Assembly: GCF_037893015.1 (NCBI RefSeq)
Contig: NC_133660.1
Coordinates: forward strand, 281,295,067-281,359,066
Length of the DNA: 64,000 bases
Origin: Macrotis lagotis
Lineage: Eukaryota > Chordata > Mammalia > Peramelemorphia > Peramelidae
Direction: 5' to 3'
The notes beneath the pieces were generated by a model that was not told the origin of the DNA, searched no databases, and saw only the letters and a program-made list of their open reading frames with translations. Positions 40,901 through 47,849 of the stretch are shown one piece after another (the stretch's first letter is position 1; each line of letters starts with the position of its first letter). A program made the position numbers and the translations under genes.

Positions 40901-41585
40901 TGGGAAGGCAAAGTGAGCCATTGAAGAGCCTTCCTGGGACAGCCATGTGCTTGGTGAGGGTAAGGAAAAAGGAAGTAAAGGGGGAGACCTGGGGGTTAGG
41001 GAGACCACCTAGCTCAGGTTCCATCAGACTGTCCCTGATGTGTCAGTGTGGCCTAGTTTCTTGGAGGGGATGGTGTGGGAGCTGGCCACGGTAGCAGAGT
41101 TAGCCAGGCCTTCCTAGCAGGGATTGTATGAACCACATGTATGTGTACAGATGGGGGAAAGGGGAGCCACTGAATCTAACAGGGCTGGGCAATCGCACAT
41201 CCAGGAGAGGGCTTAGGGGAAGGAAAGGTAACCCTTGAACAGCCCTGCTTCTCCCCCCCAGGCCAAGCTGACCATCATGTTGCTGACTGTCCTGGCCTCC
41301 GTGGCATCCTACCTGTGGATGGAGAACAAGCTCAAGAATCACGTAACCTACCGCCTGCCCCGCATTCCCCGGCCTCAGCACAAGGTGTGTGGCTACCGTT
41401 ATCTGGAAGATGACAACTCTGATGAGACAGGCTCAGAAAATGAGGGCTCAGTTCATAGCCAAGACGGCTCAGACAACGAAGATGGTGATGGGGAGCCCGC
41501 AAGAGCAGGGGCACTGGGCTCTGCTAGGAGGCGCTACCCTTATGAGCAGGCCCTGGATGGGGAGGATGGGCCTGGGCAGGAGTAG
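25858..41585 (+). CDS. UNC93B1: UNC93B1, chaperone of nucleic-acid-sensing Toll-like receptors (11 coding exons)
   Basis: UNC93B1 is a 12-pass ER membrane protein of the major-facilitator fold. It binds TLR3, 7, 8, 9 (and others) and escorts them to endolysosomes. Exons: 25858-25962, 26238-26379, 28509-28662, 29751-29912, 30995-31124, 31542-31635, 33548-33672, 38034-38216, 38432-38711, 39495-39613, 41262-41585. All ten introns are GT-AG and the exons sum to 1818 bases, one open frame of 605 residues (human 597, from memory). Seen directly: MEAEPPLYP start; acidic YNEEEEERRYYRRKRLGVLK; N-glycosylation sequons NHT (N253) and NKT (N274), matching human N251 and N272; H414 in GATVHLLL, matching the H412 whose H412R change abolishes function in mouse; YRYL endocytic motif at 543-546; acidic, Ser-rich tail ending PYEQALDGEDGPGQE. 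The gene looks intact. UNC93A is excluded by the close UNC93B1-specific match at both ends. Confidence 0.97.
26238..26379 (+). CDS. UNC93B1: UNC93B1 exon 2, residues 36-82
   Basis: Encodes LDEFVGAYPDYNEEEEERRY and the start of the first membrane helix (NVVTASLGGLLTYSVYL). D37 aligns with D34 of the mouse and human proteins, reported to balance TLR9 against TLR7. The exon is 142 bases and splits a Gly codon (phase 1). Confidence 0.95.
26691..26716. repeat. (ATTC)n short tandem repeat
   Basis: Six cattcattc units in UNC93B1 intron 2. Confidence 0.9.
26780..26898 (+). mobile_element. SINE, MAR1/WSINE type, in UNC93B1 intron 2
   Basis: aggaggacctgagttcaaat, gtgaccttgggcaagtcact and an A-rich tail. 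The head is truncated. Confidence 0.85.
27215..27320 (+). mobile_element. MIR remnant in UNC93B1 intron 2
   Basis: gtgaccttggacaagccact followed by gattcagtttccctactgtc. Confidence 0.6.
27765..28060 (+). repeat. Degenerate tandem repeat, unit about 30-40 bases, UNC93B1 intron 2
   Basis: Seven to nine imperfect copies of a unit like 'agaacctagaatggcagagctgggagggacc' (for example gcctagaatgccagagccag, atagaatatcagagctggga, ataaaatgtcagacttgaga, catagaataccagatttaga). A single copy of a similar unit is at 29350-29385. The unit looks like the 5' part of the old 'tagaatcttagagctggaag' mammalian repeat, whose 3' part follows at 28060-28140, so the array probably grew inside one such element. Confidence 0.75.
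28509..28662 (+). CDS. UNC93B1: UNC93B1 exon 3, residues 83-133
   Basis: Encodes LLEMQMILHYDETYREVKYG, SMGLPDIDSKMLMGINVTP and the second helix. Nearly identical to human. Splits an Arg codon (AG|G). Confidence 0.96.
29005..29105 (+). mobile_element. L2 3'-end remnant in UNC93B1 intron 3
   Basis: cccttgagggcaggcattgt, tgcttagcatacagcagatg, cttaataaatgcttttgaaa. Confidence 0.75.
29340..29515 (-). mobile_element. MIR-like element with 'tagaatcccagacttagaac' head, UNC93B1 intron 3
   Basis: ctctccatttcacagatgtg, aaactgaggccaaaagaggt and ggtgggatttgaatccaggt. The orientation is set by the CORE part. Confidence 0.65.
29751..29912 (+). CDS. UNC93B1: UNC93B1 exon 4, residues 134-187
   Basis: Encodes FFGTKWVMFLAVGIYALFVS, then TNYWERYYTLVPSAVALGVA, then IVPLWASMGNYIT: helices 3 and 4. 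Splits an Arg codon (CG|G). Confidence 0.97.
30544..30693 (-). mobile_element. SINE, MAR1/WSINE type, UNC93B1 intron 4
   Basis: tacaaggcagtggtgttaag to gcatctaactgcccc. The flanks cccaacgtttgtt and cccaatgtttgtt form a target-site duplication with one difference. Confidence 0.9.
30995..31124 (+). CDS. UNC93B1: UNC93B1 exon 5, residues 188-231
   Basis: Encodes MSQKYYEYVNYKEEHVQEQR, then RPPRGAHTRYLVIFHTIFYS: the cytosolic stretch and start of helix 5. The loop (YKEEHVQEQRRPPRG) differs from the human YKEQDGQGMKQRPPRG. Confidence 0.96.
31542..31635 (+). CDS. UNC93B1: UNC93B1 exon 6, residues 232-262
   Basis: Encodes LSFACAQGPMVFFLNNYLYD and RNHTLFNVHTC with the first lumenal N-glycosylation sequon. 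Too short to stand out as an open frame; recognised by homology and flanking splice sites (tgcag / gtgagt). Confidence 0.95.
31765..31905 (+). mobile_element. MIR, 3' half, UNC93B1 intron 6
   Basis: ctcagtatcctcatctgtaa, aatgggaataataactgtgt, gttgttgtgaggattcaatc and ggtgctatagaaatgttagc follow the MIR consensus order. Confidence 0.85.
31906..32785. other. UNC93B1 intron 6, unassigned stretch
   Basis: No exon-like sequence. 32400-32700 (gtctggcaggcagttggtga, atctgcatagagttgatcat) resembles an old dispersed repeat that I cannot name. Confidence 0.35.
32790..32905 (+). mobile_element. MIR, UNC93B1 intron 6
   Basis: cttggggcaagtcccttccc and cccatctgtaaaatgaagga. Confidence 0.75.
32906..33547. 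other. UNC93B1 intron 6, remaining part
   Basis: No repeat or exon recognised before the exon 7 acceptor. A short ggctagggttagggtg run at about 33319 is too short to be telomeric. Confidence 0.4.
33548..33672 (+). CDS. UNC93B1: UNC93B1 exon 7, residues 263-304
   Basis: Encodes SNSHGILIGFNKTVLQRLPH with the second sequon, then SRNLIVVESVLMSVAFVAML. Recognised by homology; splice sites cctag and gtaggg. Confidence 0.95.
33673..34312. other. UNC93B1 intron 7, first part
   Basis: Nothing recognised beyond the exon 7 donor. Confidence 0.4.
34313..34465 (-). mobile_element. SINE, MAR1/WSINE type, UNC93B1 intron 7
   Basis: ggcaaggcaatggggtgaag to gccacccagctgtcccc. Flanks cttatacaagtt and cttatataagtt form a target-site duplication with one difference. 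Confidence 0.92.
34580..35010 (-). mobile_element. Old L1-like fragment, UNC93B1 intron 7
   Basis: Reversed phrases such as cattgtccaattttttacta and cccttccccaatggaagggt (compare the ORF2 end 'cccatccaagtggggaatggctaaac' at about 7902-7928) mark a worn LINE ORF2 end and 3' UTR. Confidence 0.5.
35099..35270 (-). mobile_element. SINE, MAR1/WSINE type, UNC93B1 intron 7
   Basis: tgcaaggcaatggggtcgag to ccacctagctgcacccc, with flanks caggttctg and caggtgctg. Confidence 0.88.
35282..35410 (-). mobile_element. MIR remnant, UNC93B1 intron 7
   Basis: tttacagatggagtcaaaga, ggttaaaataacttgcccat. Confidence 0.6.
35695..35850 (-). mobile_element. SINE, MAR1/WSINE type, UNC93B1 intron 7
   Basis: aaggcagtggggttaagtga to gtgccacctagctacccc. 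ttgttcattt occurs on both sides. Confidence 0.9.
35927..36069 (+). mobile_element. SINE, MAR1/WSINE type, UNC93B1 intron 7
   Basis: ggggtggttaggtggcgcag head, gagaccttgggcaagtcact CORE, A-rich tail. Flanks gtccaattt and gttcaattt. Confidence 0.92.
36080..37060 (-). mobile_element. Probable reversed L1 5' part (ORF1 and 5' UTR), UNC93B1 intron 7
   Basis: T- and CT-rich sequence that, read on the - strand, is lysine/glutamate-rich like the ORF1 coiled coil (for example around 36380-36500 and 36800-36960). A (CT)n microsatellite occupies 36560-36690. The assignment rests on composition and order, not on a clear motif. Confidence 0.35.
36575..36690. repeat. (CT)n / (CTGT)n microsatellite, UNC93B1 intron 7
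   Basis: Impure CT tract; the long open frames over it encode only Ser/Leu/Phe/Cys runs. Confidence 0.9.
37061..37470. other. UNC93B1 intron 7, unassigned stretch
   Basis: No exon or repeat recognised. Confidence 0.35.
37472..37583 (+). mobile_element. MIR, interrupted by a SINE, UNC93B1 intron 7
   Basis: ttactagttgtgtgatcatt and gtttccttatctgttaaatg. The MIR continues after the SINE at about 37784 (tgtcataggtatctgatgag). Confidence 0.6.
37600..37767 (+). mobile_element. SINE, MAR1/WSINE type, UNC93B1 intron 7
   Basis: gggcagtgaggtggcacagt head and A-rich tail. Target-site duplication ataatgtgtgttgtcg (37584-37599) / ataatgtacgttgtcg (37768-37783), two differences. Confidence 0.94.
38034..38216 (+). 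CDS. UNC93B1: UNC93B1 exon 8, residues 305-365
   Basis: Encodes ILALCGSAYRPTEEIDLRSV, GWGNIFQLPFKHMRDYRLRH and LFPFFIYSGFEVLFVCTGFT. It follows the longest intron (about 4.4 kb) and is in phase 0 at both ends. Confidence 0.97.
38432..38711 (+). CDS. UNC93B1: UNC93B1 exon 9, residues 366-458
   Basis: Encodes GYGVCSLGLEYLAPILMAYG through WGVGSALNKIAIS. Contains H414, the counterpart of the functionally critical H412. The end is set at a|gtgagt so that A|CC makes the Thr that opens TLLGILYEDKE. Confidence 0.96.
38775..38965 (-). mobile_element. MAR-type SINE, long form, UNC93B1 intron 9
   Basis: ttttatagatgaggaaactg, ttacccagggtcatacagct and agtgtctgagactggatttg. Same subfamily as 52640-52862. 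Confidence 0.75.
38968..39205 (-). mobile_element. MIR/THER-type SINE, UNC93B1 intron 9
   Basis: cctttatttagcatcttaac, tttgatcctcacaacccctc, tattttacagataggaaaac, tccacaaggtcacataaata. Confidence 0.7.
39495..39613 (+). CDS. UNC93B1: UNC93B1 exon 10, residues 459-498
   Basis: Encodes LLGILYEDKERQDFIFTIYH and WCQALAIFAVYLGSNLPMK. WC replaces the human WW in the helix 11 region. Confidence 0.96.
39614..40165. other. UNC93B1 intron 10, first part
   Basis: No exon or clear repeat recognised. Confidence 0.35.
40168..40295 (+). mobile_element. L2 3'-end remnant, UNC93B1 intron 10
   Basis: gctcctttagggcaggggct, tggacatatagtgggagctt, aatatatgttttttaatgtg. Confidence 0.75.
40371..40517 (+). mobile_element. 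SINE, MAR1/WSINE type, UNC93B1 intron 10
   Basis: Head tgggtagctaggtcgaacag. Exact 10-bp duplication gaacatagat at 40361-40370 and 40518-40527. Confidence 0.94.
40535..40660 (+). mobile_element. MIR, UNC93B1 intron 10
   Basis: gtgaccttggacaagttgct and ctcagtttcttcatctgtaa. Confidence 0.75.
40661..41261. other. UNC93B1 intron 10, last part
   Basis: GC-rich with no repeat or exon. A pyrimidine tract ctccccccccag leads into exon 11. Confidence 0.4.
41262..41585 (+). CDS. UNC93B1: UNC93B1 exon 11 (last), residues 499-605 and stop
   Basis: Encodes the last helix (AKLTIMLLTVLASVASYLWM) and the cytosolic tail. The tail has YRLPRIPRPQHKVCGYRYLE, then DNSDETGSENEGS, an acidic Asp/Glu/Ser run and PYEQALDGEDGPGQE before TAG. 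YRYL (543-546) is the AP-2-type sorting signal. Where human and mouse have PRQ at 524-526 this protein has YRL, and the second of the two phospho-serines (human S547, S550) is Thr (S551, T554). Confidence 0.96.
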   Translation, partial: AKLTIMLLTVLASVASYLWMENKLKNHVTYRLPRIPRPQHKVCGYRYLEDDNSDETGSENEGSVHSQDGSDNEDGDGEPARAGALGSARRRYPYEQALDGEDGPGQE

Positions 41586-42320
41586 CCACAAGTGGACTCT
41601 GAGCCTGTGCTCCTTCTGTCCCATATCCCCTTGGTCCCCCTGGTCCCACCTTAGGCACCTAGAGTAGCAACTAGCTGTGGGGTCAGATCCTCAGACACCT
41701 GTCCAATTTTCAGGATCTCAGTGTTATTCCTCCATTAACCAGCAACTCCAGCTAACTGGAATTTATTTGCGATCAGTGACGTGGAGAAAAGGAACTTGCT
41801 GGCTGTGGCCTGGCTTAGGACAAACTTAGTTCAACTTCCTGCTTTTATTGACTCCAGCCTCACCCCTGGAGCATGATTGCTGATCTCCACAGTGACAGTC
41901 TTGATTCACGCCAATTCGGACTTAGGCAGGAAAGGGACTTGAGGCTCCCTATGTTGACATTGTGCTCATTGAGACTGGGGGAGTAGCCTTTGATCCCCCA
42001 AAACTTGGGATCTCCACAGCCTTTCTGTCTGGAAGGTTATGATAATAATAATGTTTGTCCTTCCTTCTCCAAGAAGGCCATGACATCAGGGGAAGTGATG
42101 CCACAATAAGCACATGAATTGGATTTGAATGTGTATGTGTGTGTGTGTGGGGGCTGTACTAAGTCCCCAGCCTCACTTTCTCTTCTGGAGCCATCTAGGT
42201 CCAGATAGGAATCAGGATGAATGAAGATGACCGAGGAGGTTAATGTGACTTGGTCCCTCTTCTGCCACCTTTGAGATTCTCCTGGTGGCAGAATATAAAC
42301 TTCACCTATATGGGTTCTGT
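41586..42320 (+). other. UNC93B1: Probable 3' UTR of UNC93B1
   Basis: Begins after the TAG stop. No canonical AATAAA or ATTAAA is present in this stretch. The best candidate signal is aatataaa at 42292-42299 (overlapping the weak variants AATATA and TATAAA), followed by a T/G-rich stretch (tgggttctgtattttcttta) suited to cleavage. A reversed SINE tail lies at 42050-42225. The end point is therefore uncertain. Confidence 0.4.
42050..42225 (-). mobile_element. MAR-type SINE tail in the UNC93B1 3' flank
   Basis: Reverse complement of the long SINE tail: aggccatgacatcaggggaa, tgaattggatttgaatgtgt, ctggagccatctaggtccag, aggaatcaggatgaatgaag. The head is missing. A short GT run (42133-42148) lies inside. 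Confidence 0.75.
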
Positions 42321-42580
42321 ATTTTCTTTATGAGTATCATGATCTTTTGAATCTCTGCCTTATGTCTGGGTCAGCTATCTGAAGTTACCTATGTGTGGTT
42401 GGGAGTGGGGATGGTAGAGGGAGAAGAAATAGGGTCATTGGACTTGAGCAGGACAAGATGGAGGGGCACCCTGGGGAGGGGAAGGCAGTTGAGGCCAGAG
42501 TACTGAGGCTTAGGGGAAGCAGGTCCTGGTTCTGCCAACTGACTATGTGTCATTACCAATTGATCAATATTTATTAAGCT

Positions 42581-42743
42581 TTGGGCGGCTAGGTGGTGCA
42601 GTGGATAAAGCACCGGCCCTGGAGTCAGTAGTACCTGAGTTCAAATCCGACCTCAGACACTTAATAATTACCTAGCCGTGTGGCCTTGGGCAAGCCACTG
42701 AACCCCATTTGCCTTGCAAAAAAAAAAAAACAACCAAACCCAA
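42581..42743 (+). mobile_element. SINE, MAR1/WSINE type, with target-site duplication
   Basis: tgggcggctaggtggtgcag head. Exact 15-bp duplication aatatttattaagct at 42566-42580 and 42744-42758; the target itself is an ancient mammal-wide repeat (tactatgttacaggaactgt, ccctgccctcaaggagttta). Confidence 0.95.
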
Positions 42744-42758
42744 AATATTTATTAAGCT

Positions 42759-44150
42759 CCTACTATGTTACAGGAACTGTGTGAGACAGTCCCTGCCCTC
42801 AAGGAGTTTACAATGTAAGGGACCAAGCTTTCCCATCTGAACACCTGAAGGGGCTAGACCAGATGGCCTAGGGTCTCTTCCTGCTCTGAAATCTGGTGGT
42901 CCTTGGTGGGTATGGATATACACAAACTAGTTGCTGCTCCCTTGCACTGCATATACCAAGCCTTTGAACAGAATCACAGCCTTTCAGAGCTGGAAGGGAC
43001 CCCTGGAGCCTCCAGTCCATCTGTTTTTCCAGAGCTATCTCTTCCTTAGGGGTCCATATCCCTAAGCCCCCAACCCCACGCTGGGCCAGCCAGGCTCTGT
43101 TGGCAGAACTTCAGTAATGGGGAATTAACTACCTCAGAGGCAGCCAATTCTATTATTTCGGAACATTAAACCCGTATTAAGCATCTTCTACACACAAAAC
43201 ACCTACCCAGGGGTGGAGAGGCAAAGAGGAAAACCAGCCCCTGCCCGCAGGGAGCTTAACTGCTACCGGAGGATACTTTATATGAGGAGGTAAGGAAATA
43301 GAAGAGGGGGAGGAGAAGGAGGCCTGGCCACCCCTGAGATGGGATAAGCCTCCCTCTGGTGAAGGAGGGAAGGCTCCTCCGAGGCTCAGGTGAGACCTGT
43401 GCCCTAGACGTGGGAGACAGCCCAGACACAGCTATCAAGACTGGAGATGGCACTGGCCCTGCCCCCACCTCCAGGCCAAGCAGACCAAGTCTAGTTTCCC
43501 TTCCTCTTGGCCAGCCTTCAGGTGACTGGAAGCATGATATTGAGGCCCCTTGGTAAACTTATCTGCAGAACGAAGGGATCAAAAAAAGAATTGTTAAACA
43601 AGGCGAGGCTACAGATGGAAAACCAGACCATCCCCGTCCTCAAGGAGGTCCCATTCTAAGGAGAAAGCAGTGCCGATGGAGAAGCAGAGGGTGACCACCA
43701 CAATGGAGAGGAAGCGAGCCTGGGCCAGTGTAGGGATGGATGCTGAGGTCAAAAGTCTGCATCTGAATCCAGCCTCCCTAAGCTTGGTGGAATAGAGACG
43801 GACAAGTGGGGGAGAAGGAGATGGGATCTGACCGTTGATTTCTTTGACCTGACTTATTGATTATGAGGGAGGGAGGGGGGGAGGGCTTCTGTCTGGGGTG
43901 GGGGGATTAGTGGATGGTGACTGAGATCATAGAAAAGAATATGAATGAAATATTAAACACACAGAAGAAAACAAAGTTAGGAGGGGTGCAAATATCAGGG
44001 AAATGTTGTGACTTTACTATTCACTCAAAAACTGTAAAACCCCGAAATGGATAATTTTATATATAAAATTCTCTTTTATGTTCTTTGTATTTTCAAATAA
44101 TTCTGTTTTTGTTCATTTTAAATTTCAAAATAAAAAATGCTTGGTTTTTT
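42759..44150. other. Downstream intergenic DNA
   Basis: 42759-42830 is an old repeat end. 42970-43170 (gcctttcagagctggaaggg, ttaactacctcagaggcagc) is the 'tagaatcttagagctggaag' type repeat. The rest is GC- or AT-rich with no gene recognised. Confidence 0.4.
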
Positions 44151-44365
44151 TTTGAGAGATGGATGAAGAGATAGAGGGCACACGGGCCACTCTAGATGAG
44201 TCCCATGGATGTGATCTGAAACTGGACTCGGTGTTCTTGGATGAGTCACAGAGAATTGGAGAGGTACCACAGGATTGGAGATGGGGCAGTGTCTTTTTTT
44301 TCCAAAAGCTACAGACTGGTAAGATTATAACAAATTGCCAAGCAGAGTATGGCATGGCCAAGTCT
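44151..44365 (+). other. Possible old LINE reverse transcriptase scrap (L2/CR1/RTE type)
   Basis: The open frame at 44159-44368 contains GEVPQDWRWGSVFFFQK, reminiscent of the 'P-DW+-A-VTPIFKKG' motif at the start of the reverse transcriptase domain in L2, CR1 and RTE elements. The match is short and unverified. Confidence 0.25.
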
Positions 44366-44418
44366 TAATGAAGCCAAGCTACCTTTTAGTGACCACTAGC
44401 TAGCTCCATTTCTAAGTT

Positions 44419-44566
44419 TAGGGGGTGGCTAGGTGGTGCAATGGATAGAGCACTGCCCTGGAGTCAGGAGGACTTGAGTTTAAATGCAGCCTCAGACACT
44501 TATTACTTTACTGTGTGACCTTGGGCAAATCACTTAACCCCACTGCCTTACAAAAAAAAAAAATAT
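44419..44566 (+). mobile_element. SINE, MAR1/WSINE type, with target-site duplication
   Basis: gggggtggctaggtggtgca head. Flanks catttctaagtt (44407-44418) and catttctaggtt (44567-44578). Confidence 0.94.
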
Positions 44567-44579
44567 CATTTCTAGGTTC

Positions 44580-45395
44580 AGATAAGCCAGCAATTTAATT
44601 ACACATTATAGAATTTTGCTAGGGATCAACATCAAGCTCTGGGGCCTTTATGGAATCTAGACACTTCTATCCTCTTCCCTATATAAAGATTGAAACAACA
44701 CTTGCCCTTCTCGACACCTATGGCTTCTCTTCAATCTTTCTCACAGATTATGCTGTTTGCTGTTCAAATTGTGTAGTGTAACTGCTGGTTCCTTGAAGGT
44801 GTGGGTCACTTTTGTTGACTCTGGAACCAGGGCCCTAGGCCTATTTACTTGTCTGAGATGCACAAACTGCCCTCTAGGCCTAGTGTAAGGCTAGAAGAAA
44901 TGTGTTTTACAATGGAAAACTTGACCACCTCTGAAGGAAACTATGGGAAGGCACCTGCTCAACTTTCAGTTGTTTCATCAGTGGTCCCCTCACAGGCCAG
45001 TTAGGCCATCCTCAATTTTTTCAACACTGATAGCGCTTTCATTTGATTTTTTCTGTACTTTCAAAAGCTGTTTGGAAATTGTTCTGCTCTACGTATGAGA
45101 TATTTGTAAATACGAGATCACATTTGTGAAGCACTTTGCAAACTAAAAACATACTCAGCTTGGATAACAGCATGAACAAAGACACTTGTCAACATGTTCA
45201 TGTTACAGATCTTCTCTTGTGACCGTGAGAAATAAAAATTGCCTCAAATCAGAAAATGCAGAGTACTAAGGTAATCCTCCAACATTTCTATTAAAAAAAT
45301 TCTGAACAGTTTTCTTAGGTTCTTTCCTCCATTGGGTTATTTTCATTTTTTAAAAGTTTATCCTATATTTCTAGCTTACCTATGATCCTTCAGCT
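44580..45395. other. Intergenic DNA, nothing recognised
   Basis: No gene and no confident repeat. Confidence 0.3.
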
Positions 45396-45407
45396 ACATC
45401 TTATCTT

Positions 45408-45575
45408 TTTTTTTTAGGTTTTGTTTTTTTTTTTTTGCAAAGCAAACAGGGTTAAGTGACTTGCCCAAGCTCACACAGCTAGGTCATTATTAAGTGTCTG
45501 AGGTGGGATTTGAACTCAGGTACTCCTGACTCCAGGGTGGGTAATCTATTCACTGTGCCACCTAGTCACCCCTGC
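45408..45575 (-). mobile_element. SINE, MAR1/WSINE type, with target-site duplication
   Basis: gcaaagcaaacagggttaag to gtgccacctagtcacccct. Exact duplication acatcttatctt at 45396-45407 and 45576-45587. Confidence 0.93.
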
Positions 45576-45593
45576 ACATCTTATCTTCAAGGT

Positions 45594-45639
45594 CATTCTC
45601 TCTCTTTCTCTGTCTCTGTCTTTGTCTCTCTGTCTCTGC

Positions 45640-45678
<39 letters not shown>

Positions 45679-45681
45679 TCA

Positions 45682-45714
<33 letters not shown>

Positions 45715-45725
45715 CATACATAGAC
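45594..45725. repeat. Compound microsatellite (CT)n(TA)n
   Basis: CT/CTGT tract to about 45690, then a pure TA tract to about 45713. Confidence 0.96.
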
Positions 45726-46036
45726 ACATATATATTTTAACATCATTGTCTATTTTTTCTGCCAGATTTTCTTCCATTTCATTATTTTTGGATTTCACAT
45801 CTATTATTTTCTCTTTCAGAGACTTTACTTCTATTGGATTGACTCTCCATTATAAATCCATTTCTACTTTTTTGTTTTCAGATTCTGCCTAGAAAGCTCT
45901 GATTTTCAAATACATTTATGGCAAATCTCTTGTAGAAATTTTCTTTCTCTTTGGAACCATTCTAAAATTGTTTCATGATCATGAAACCTGCAGATTCCTT
46001 ATTTTCATTGGGTAATTTTGACTAATGGACTTTATT

Positions 46037-46201
46037 TTTTTTTTGTTTTTTTAGGGATTTTTTGCAAGGCAAACGGGACTAAGTGGCTTGCCCAAGGCCA
46101 CACAGCTAGGTCATTATTAAGTGTCCGAGATCAGATTTGAACCCAGGTACTCCTGACTCCAGGGCCAGTGCTTTATCCACTATGCCACCTAGCTGCCCCC
46201 A
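46037..46201 (-). mobile_element. SINE, MAR1/WSINE type, with target-site duplication
   Basis: tgcaaggcaaacgggactaa to ccacctagctgccccc. Duplication actaatggactttatt (46021-46036) / actaatgtactttatt (46202-46217), one difference. Confidence 0.95.
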
Positions 46202-46260
46202 ACTAATGTACTTTATTACTTGTTCATAATGCTCTGAATTCTCTTACTTTCTTTTCTTTT

Positions 46261-46409
46261 CTTTTCTTTTTTTTTGCAAGGCAATGGGGTTAAGTGGCTT
46301 GCCCAAGGCCACACAGCTAGGGTAATTATTAAGTGTCTGAGGTCACATTTGAACTCAGGTCCTCCTGACTCCAGGGCCAGTGCTGTATCCACTGTGCCAC
46401 CTAGCCGTC
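46261..46409 (-). mobile_element. SINE, MAR1/WSINE type
   Basis: gcaaggcaatggggttaagt to gccacctagccgtcc, near consensus. Only about 60 bases from the previous SINE. Confidence 0.95.
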
Positions 46410-47029
46410 CTTGTTTTCTGGATTCTCAAGAGGTTTTATTCATCCTTCTTTCTATCTTATAAATCTTCTCTTTTGGTTTATCTGTAATAAGGCAGGATTT
46501 TTTTTTTTCCCTTCAGACTTTCTTGAATTTTGGACTTGAAACCTTTTTAAAAATTTTCTGCTCATTTATATCTGGATTCCCTTCTCAGCACTAATATGCT
46601 AGAGTAAGCATTTTGGGTACCTTCACCCTTCTCACATTTTGGGATCTGGGGCATTGATCAGAGTTTCTGCCCTGAGAAACTGAGTAGAAAAGATTGACTT
46701 CCAATTCCTTTTCTCTTTAGACTATGGATCTGTTCTGCTTTCTCTTTCCGTTCCTCCTCCAAAGTCATTGCTTCTTTCTGTGTGTCAGCATATGTGGTCT
46801 ATTGAAGGGTAAGGTGGGGTCCAGGTTGAATCACAGTCATGGGGAGACCAGGCAGGGATATTCTCAGCCAAATCCTGAATCACAGACTTGAAAGAATTTC
46901 ATATGGCAAAGATTAGGAGAGAGGGATGCTGTGTGGGATCTTTAAGCACTTAGGTTCTCCAATGTTGTTTTATTAGGTTAGAGGAATTTATTCTTACCTT
47001 TTAGATTTATAGATAGGGAGAAGAATAAA

Positions 47030-47810
47030 TTATGAAACAGGATGTAATCACAAAAGATAAAATGGAAAATTTTGATTGCATTAATTTAACAGTTTTTGCA
47101 TTAACAAATTTCCTATCAGGTTTGTATGAAGATCTCATTTCCAAGATACATAAGAAACTGATTCAAATTTATAAGAATAAGAGCCATTTGCCAATTAACA
47201 AATAATCAAATCATATGAAAAGACAATTCTCAAAGGAAAAGATCAAAGCTATCTGTAGCATATGAAAAAAGTCCTGCATCATTAATAATTAGAGAAATGC
47301 AAATTAAAGGAAATCTGATATTCATATCACACTCACCAAAGTGACAAAGTTGTCCAAAAAGGCCAGTGTCAAATTGTGAAAACAGGTACCTGATAAAACA
47401 AAACAAAACAAAACAAAACTTTAACCTACTATAAGGAAAGTAGGAAGGGAAAAGAAGAAAGGACATTGTGAGGTAGGCAGTAATCAGAAGTAAAATAATG
47501 TTGAGGAGGGATAAGGAGAAAGGAAAAAGAAAAGTATAAATAGAGGGAAGATAGGATGGAGGGAAAGAAAAAGTTTTTTGACATTGTTTCTTTCTCTCAT
47601 GACCTTTTAAACCCCTTAATTCTAATTCTTCTTTCACAACATGCCTAAAATGGAAATAAGTTAAACCTGATTGTACATTTACAACCTATATCAGATTGTT
47701 CACTGCTATGAGGAAGGGAGAAGGAAGGAAAATATGGAACTCAAAATCTTACAAAAGGATGAATGTTGAAAACTATCTTTGCATGTATTGGGAAAAAAGA
47801 AAAAGAAAGG
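47030..47810 (+). mobile_element. Old L1 3' end (ORF2 C-terminus and 3' UTR)
   Basis: gatctcatttccaagataca, gccatttgccaattaacaaa, agagaaatgcaaattaaagg, then the 3' UTR with attgtacatttacaacctat, ggaactcaaaatcttacaaa and gttgaaaactatctttgcat. An (AAAAC)n tract is at 47396-47418. Confidence 0.7.
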
Positions 47811-47849
47811 ACCAAAGAGGTATAAAACTTAACTGAAAAAAAAATTCCT

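Larger units (their letters stand above)
45735..46760 (-). mobile_element. Probable reversed L1 ORF1 region, split by two SINEs
   Basis: T-rich sequence whose - strand is Lys/Glu-rich, resembling the L1 ORF1 coiled-coil region (ttttctctttcagagacttt, tctgcctagaaagctctgat). SINEs at 46037-46201 and 46261-46409 interrupt it. Assigned by composition. Confidence 0.35.

Noticed and set aside
41235-41261. Upstream ATG at 41235 as the start of a separate small gene
   Set aside because: The frame is simply the last UNC93B1 exon extended back into intron 10; the acceptor cccccccag at 41253-41261 gives the true exon start.
25858-41585. UNC93A rather than UNC93B1
   Set aside because: The N-terminus MEAEPPLYP, the YNEEEEERRYYRRKR stretch and the long acidic tail with PYEQA are specific to UNC93B1.
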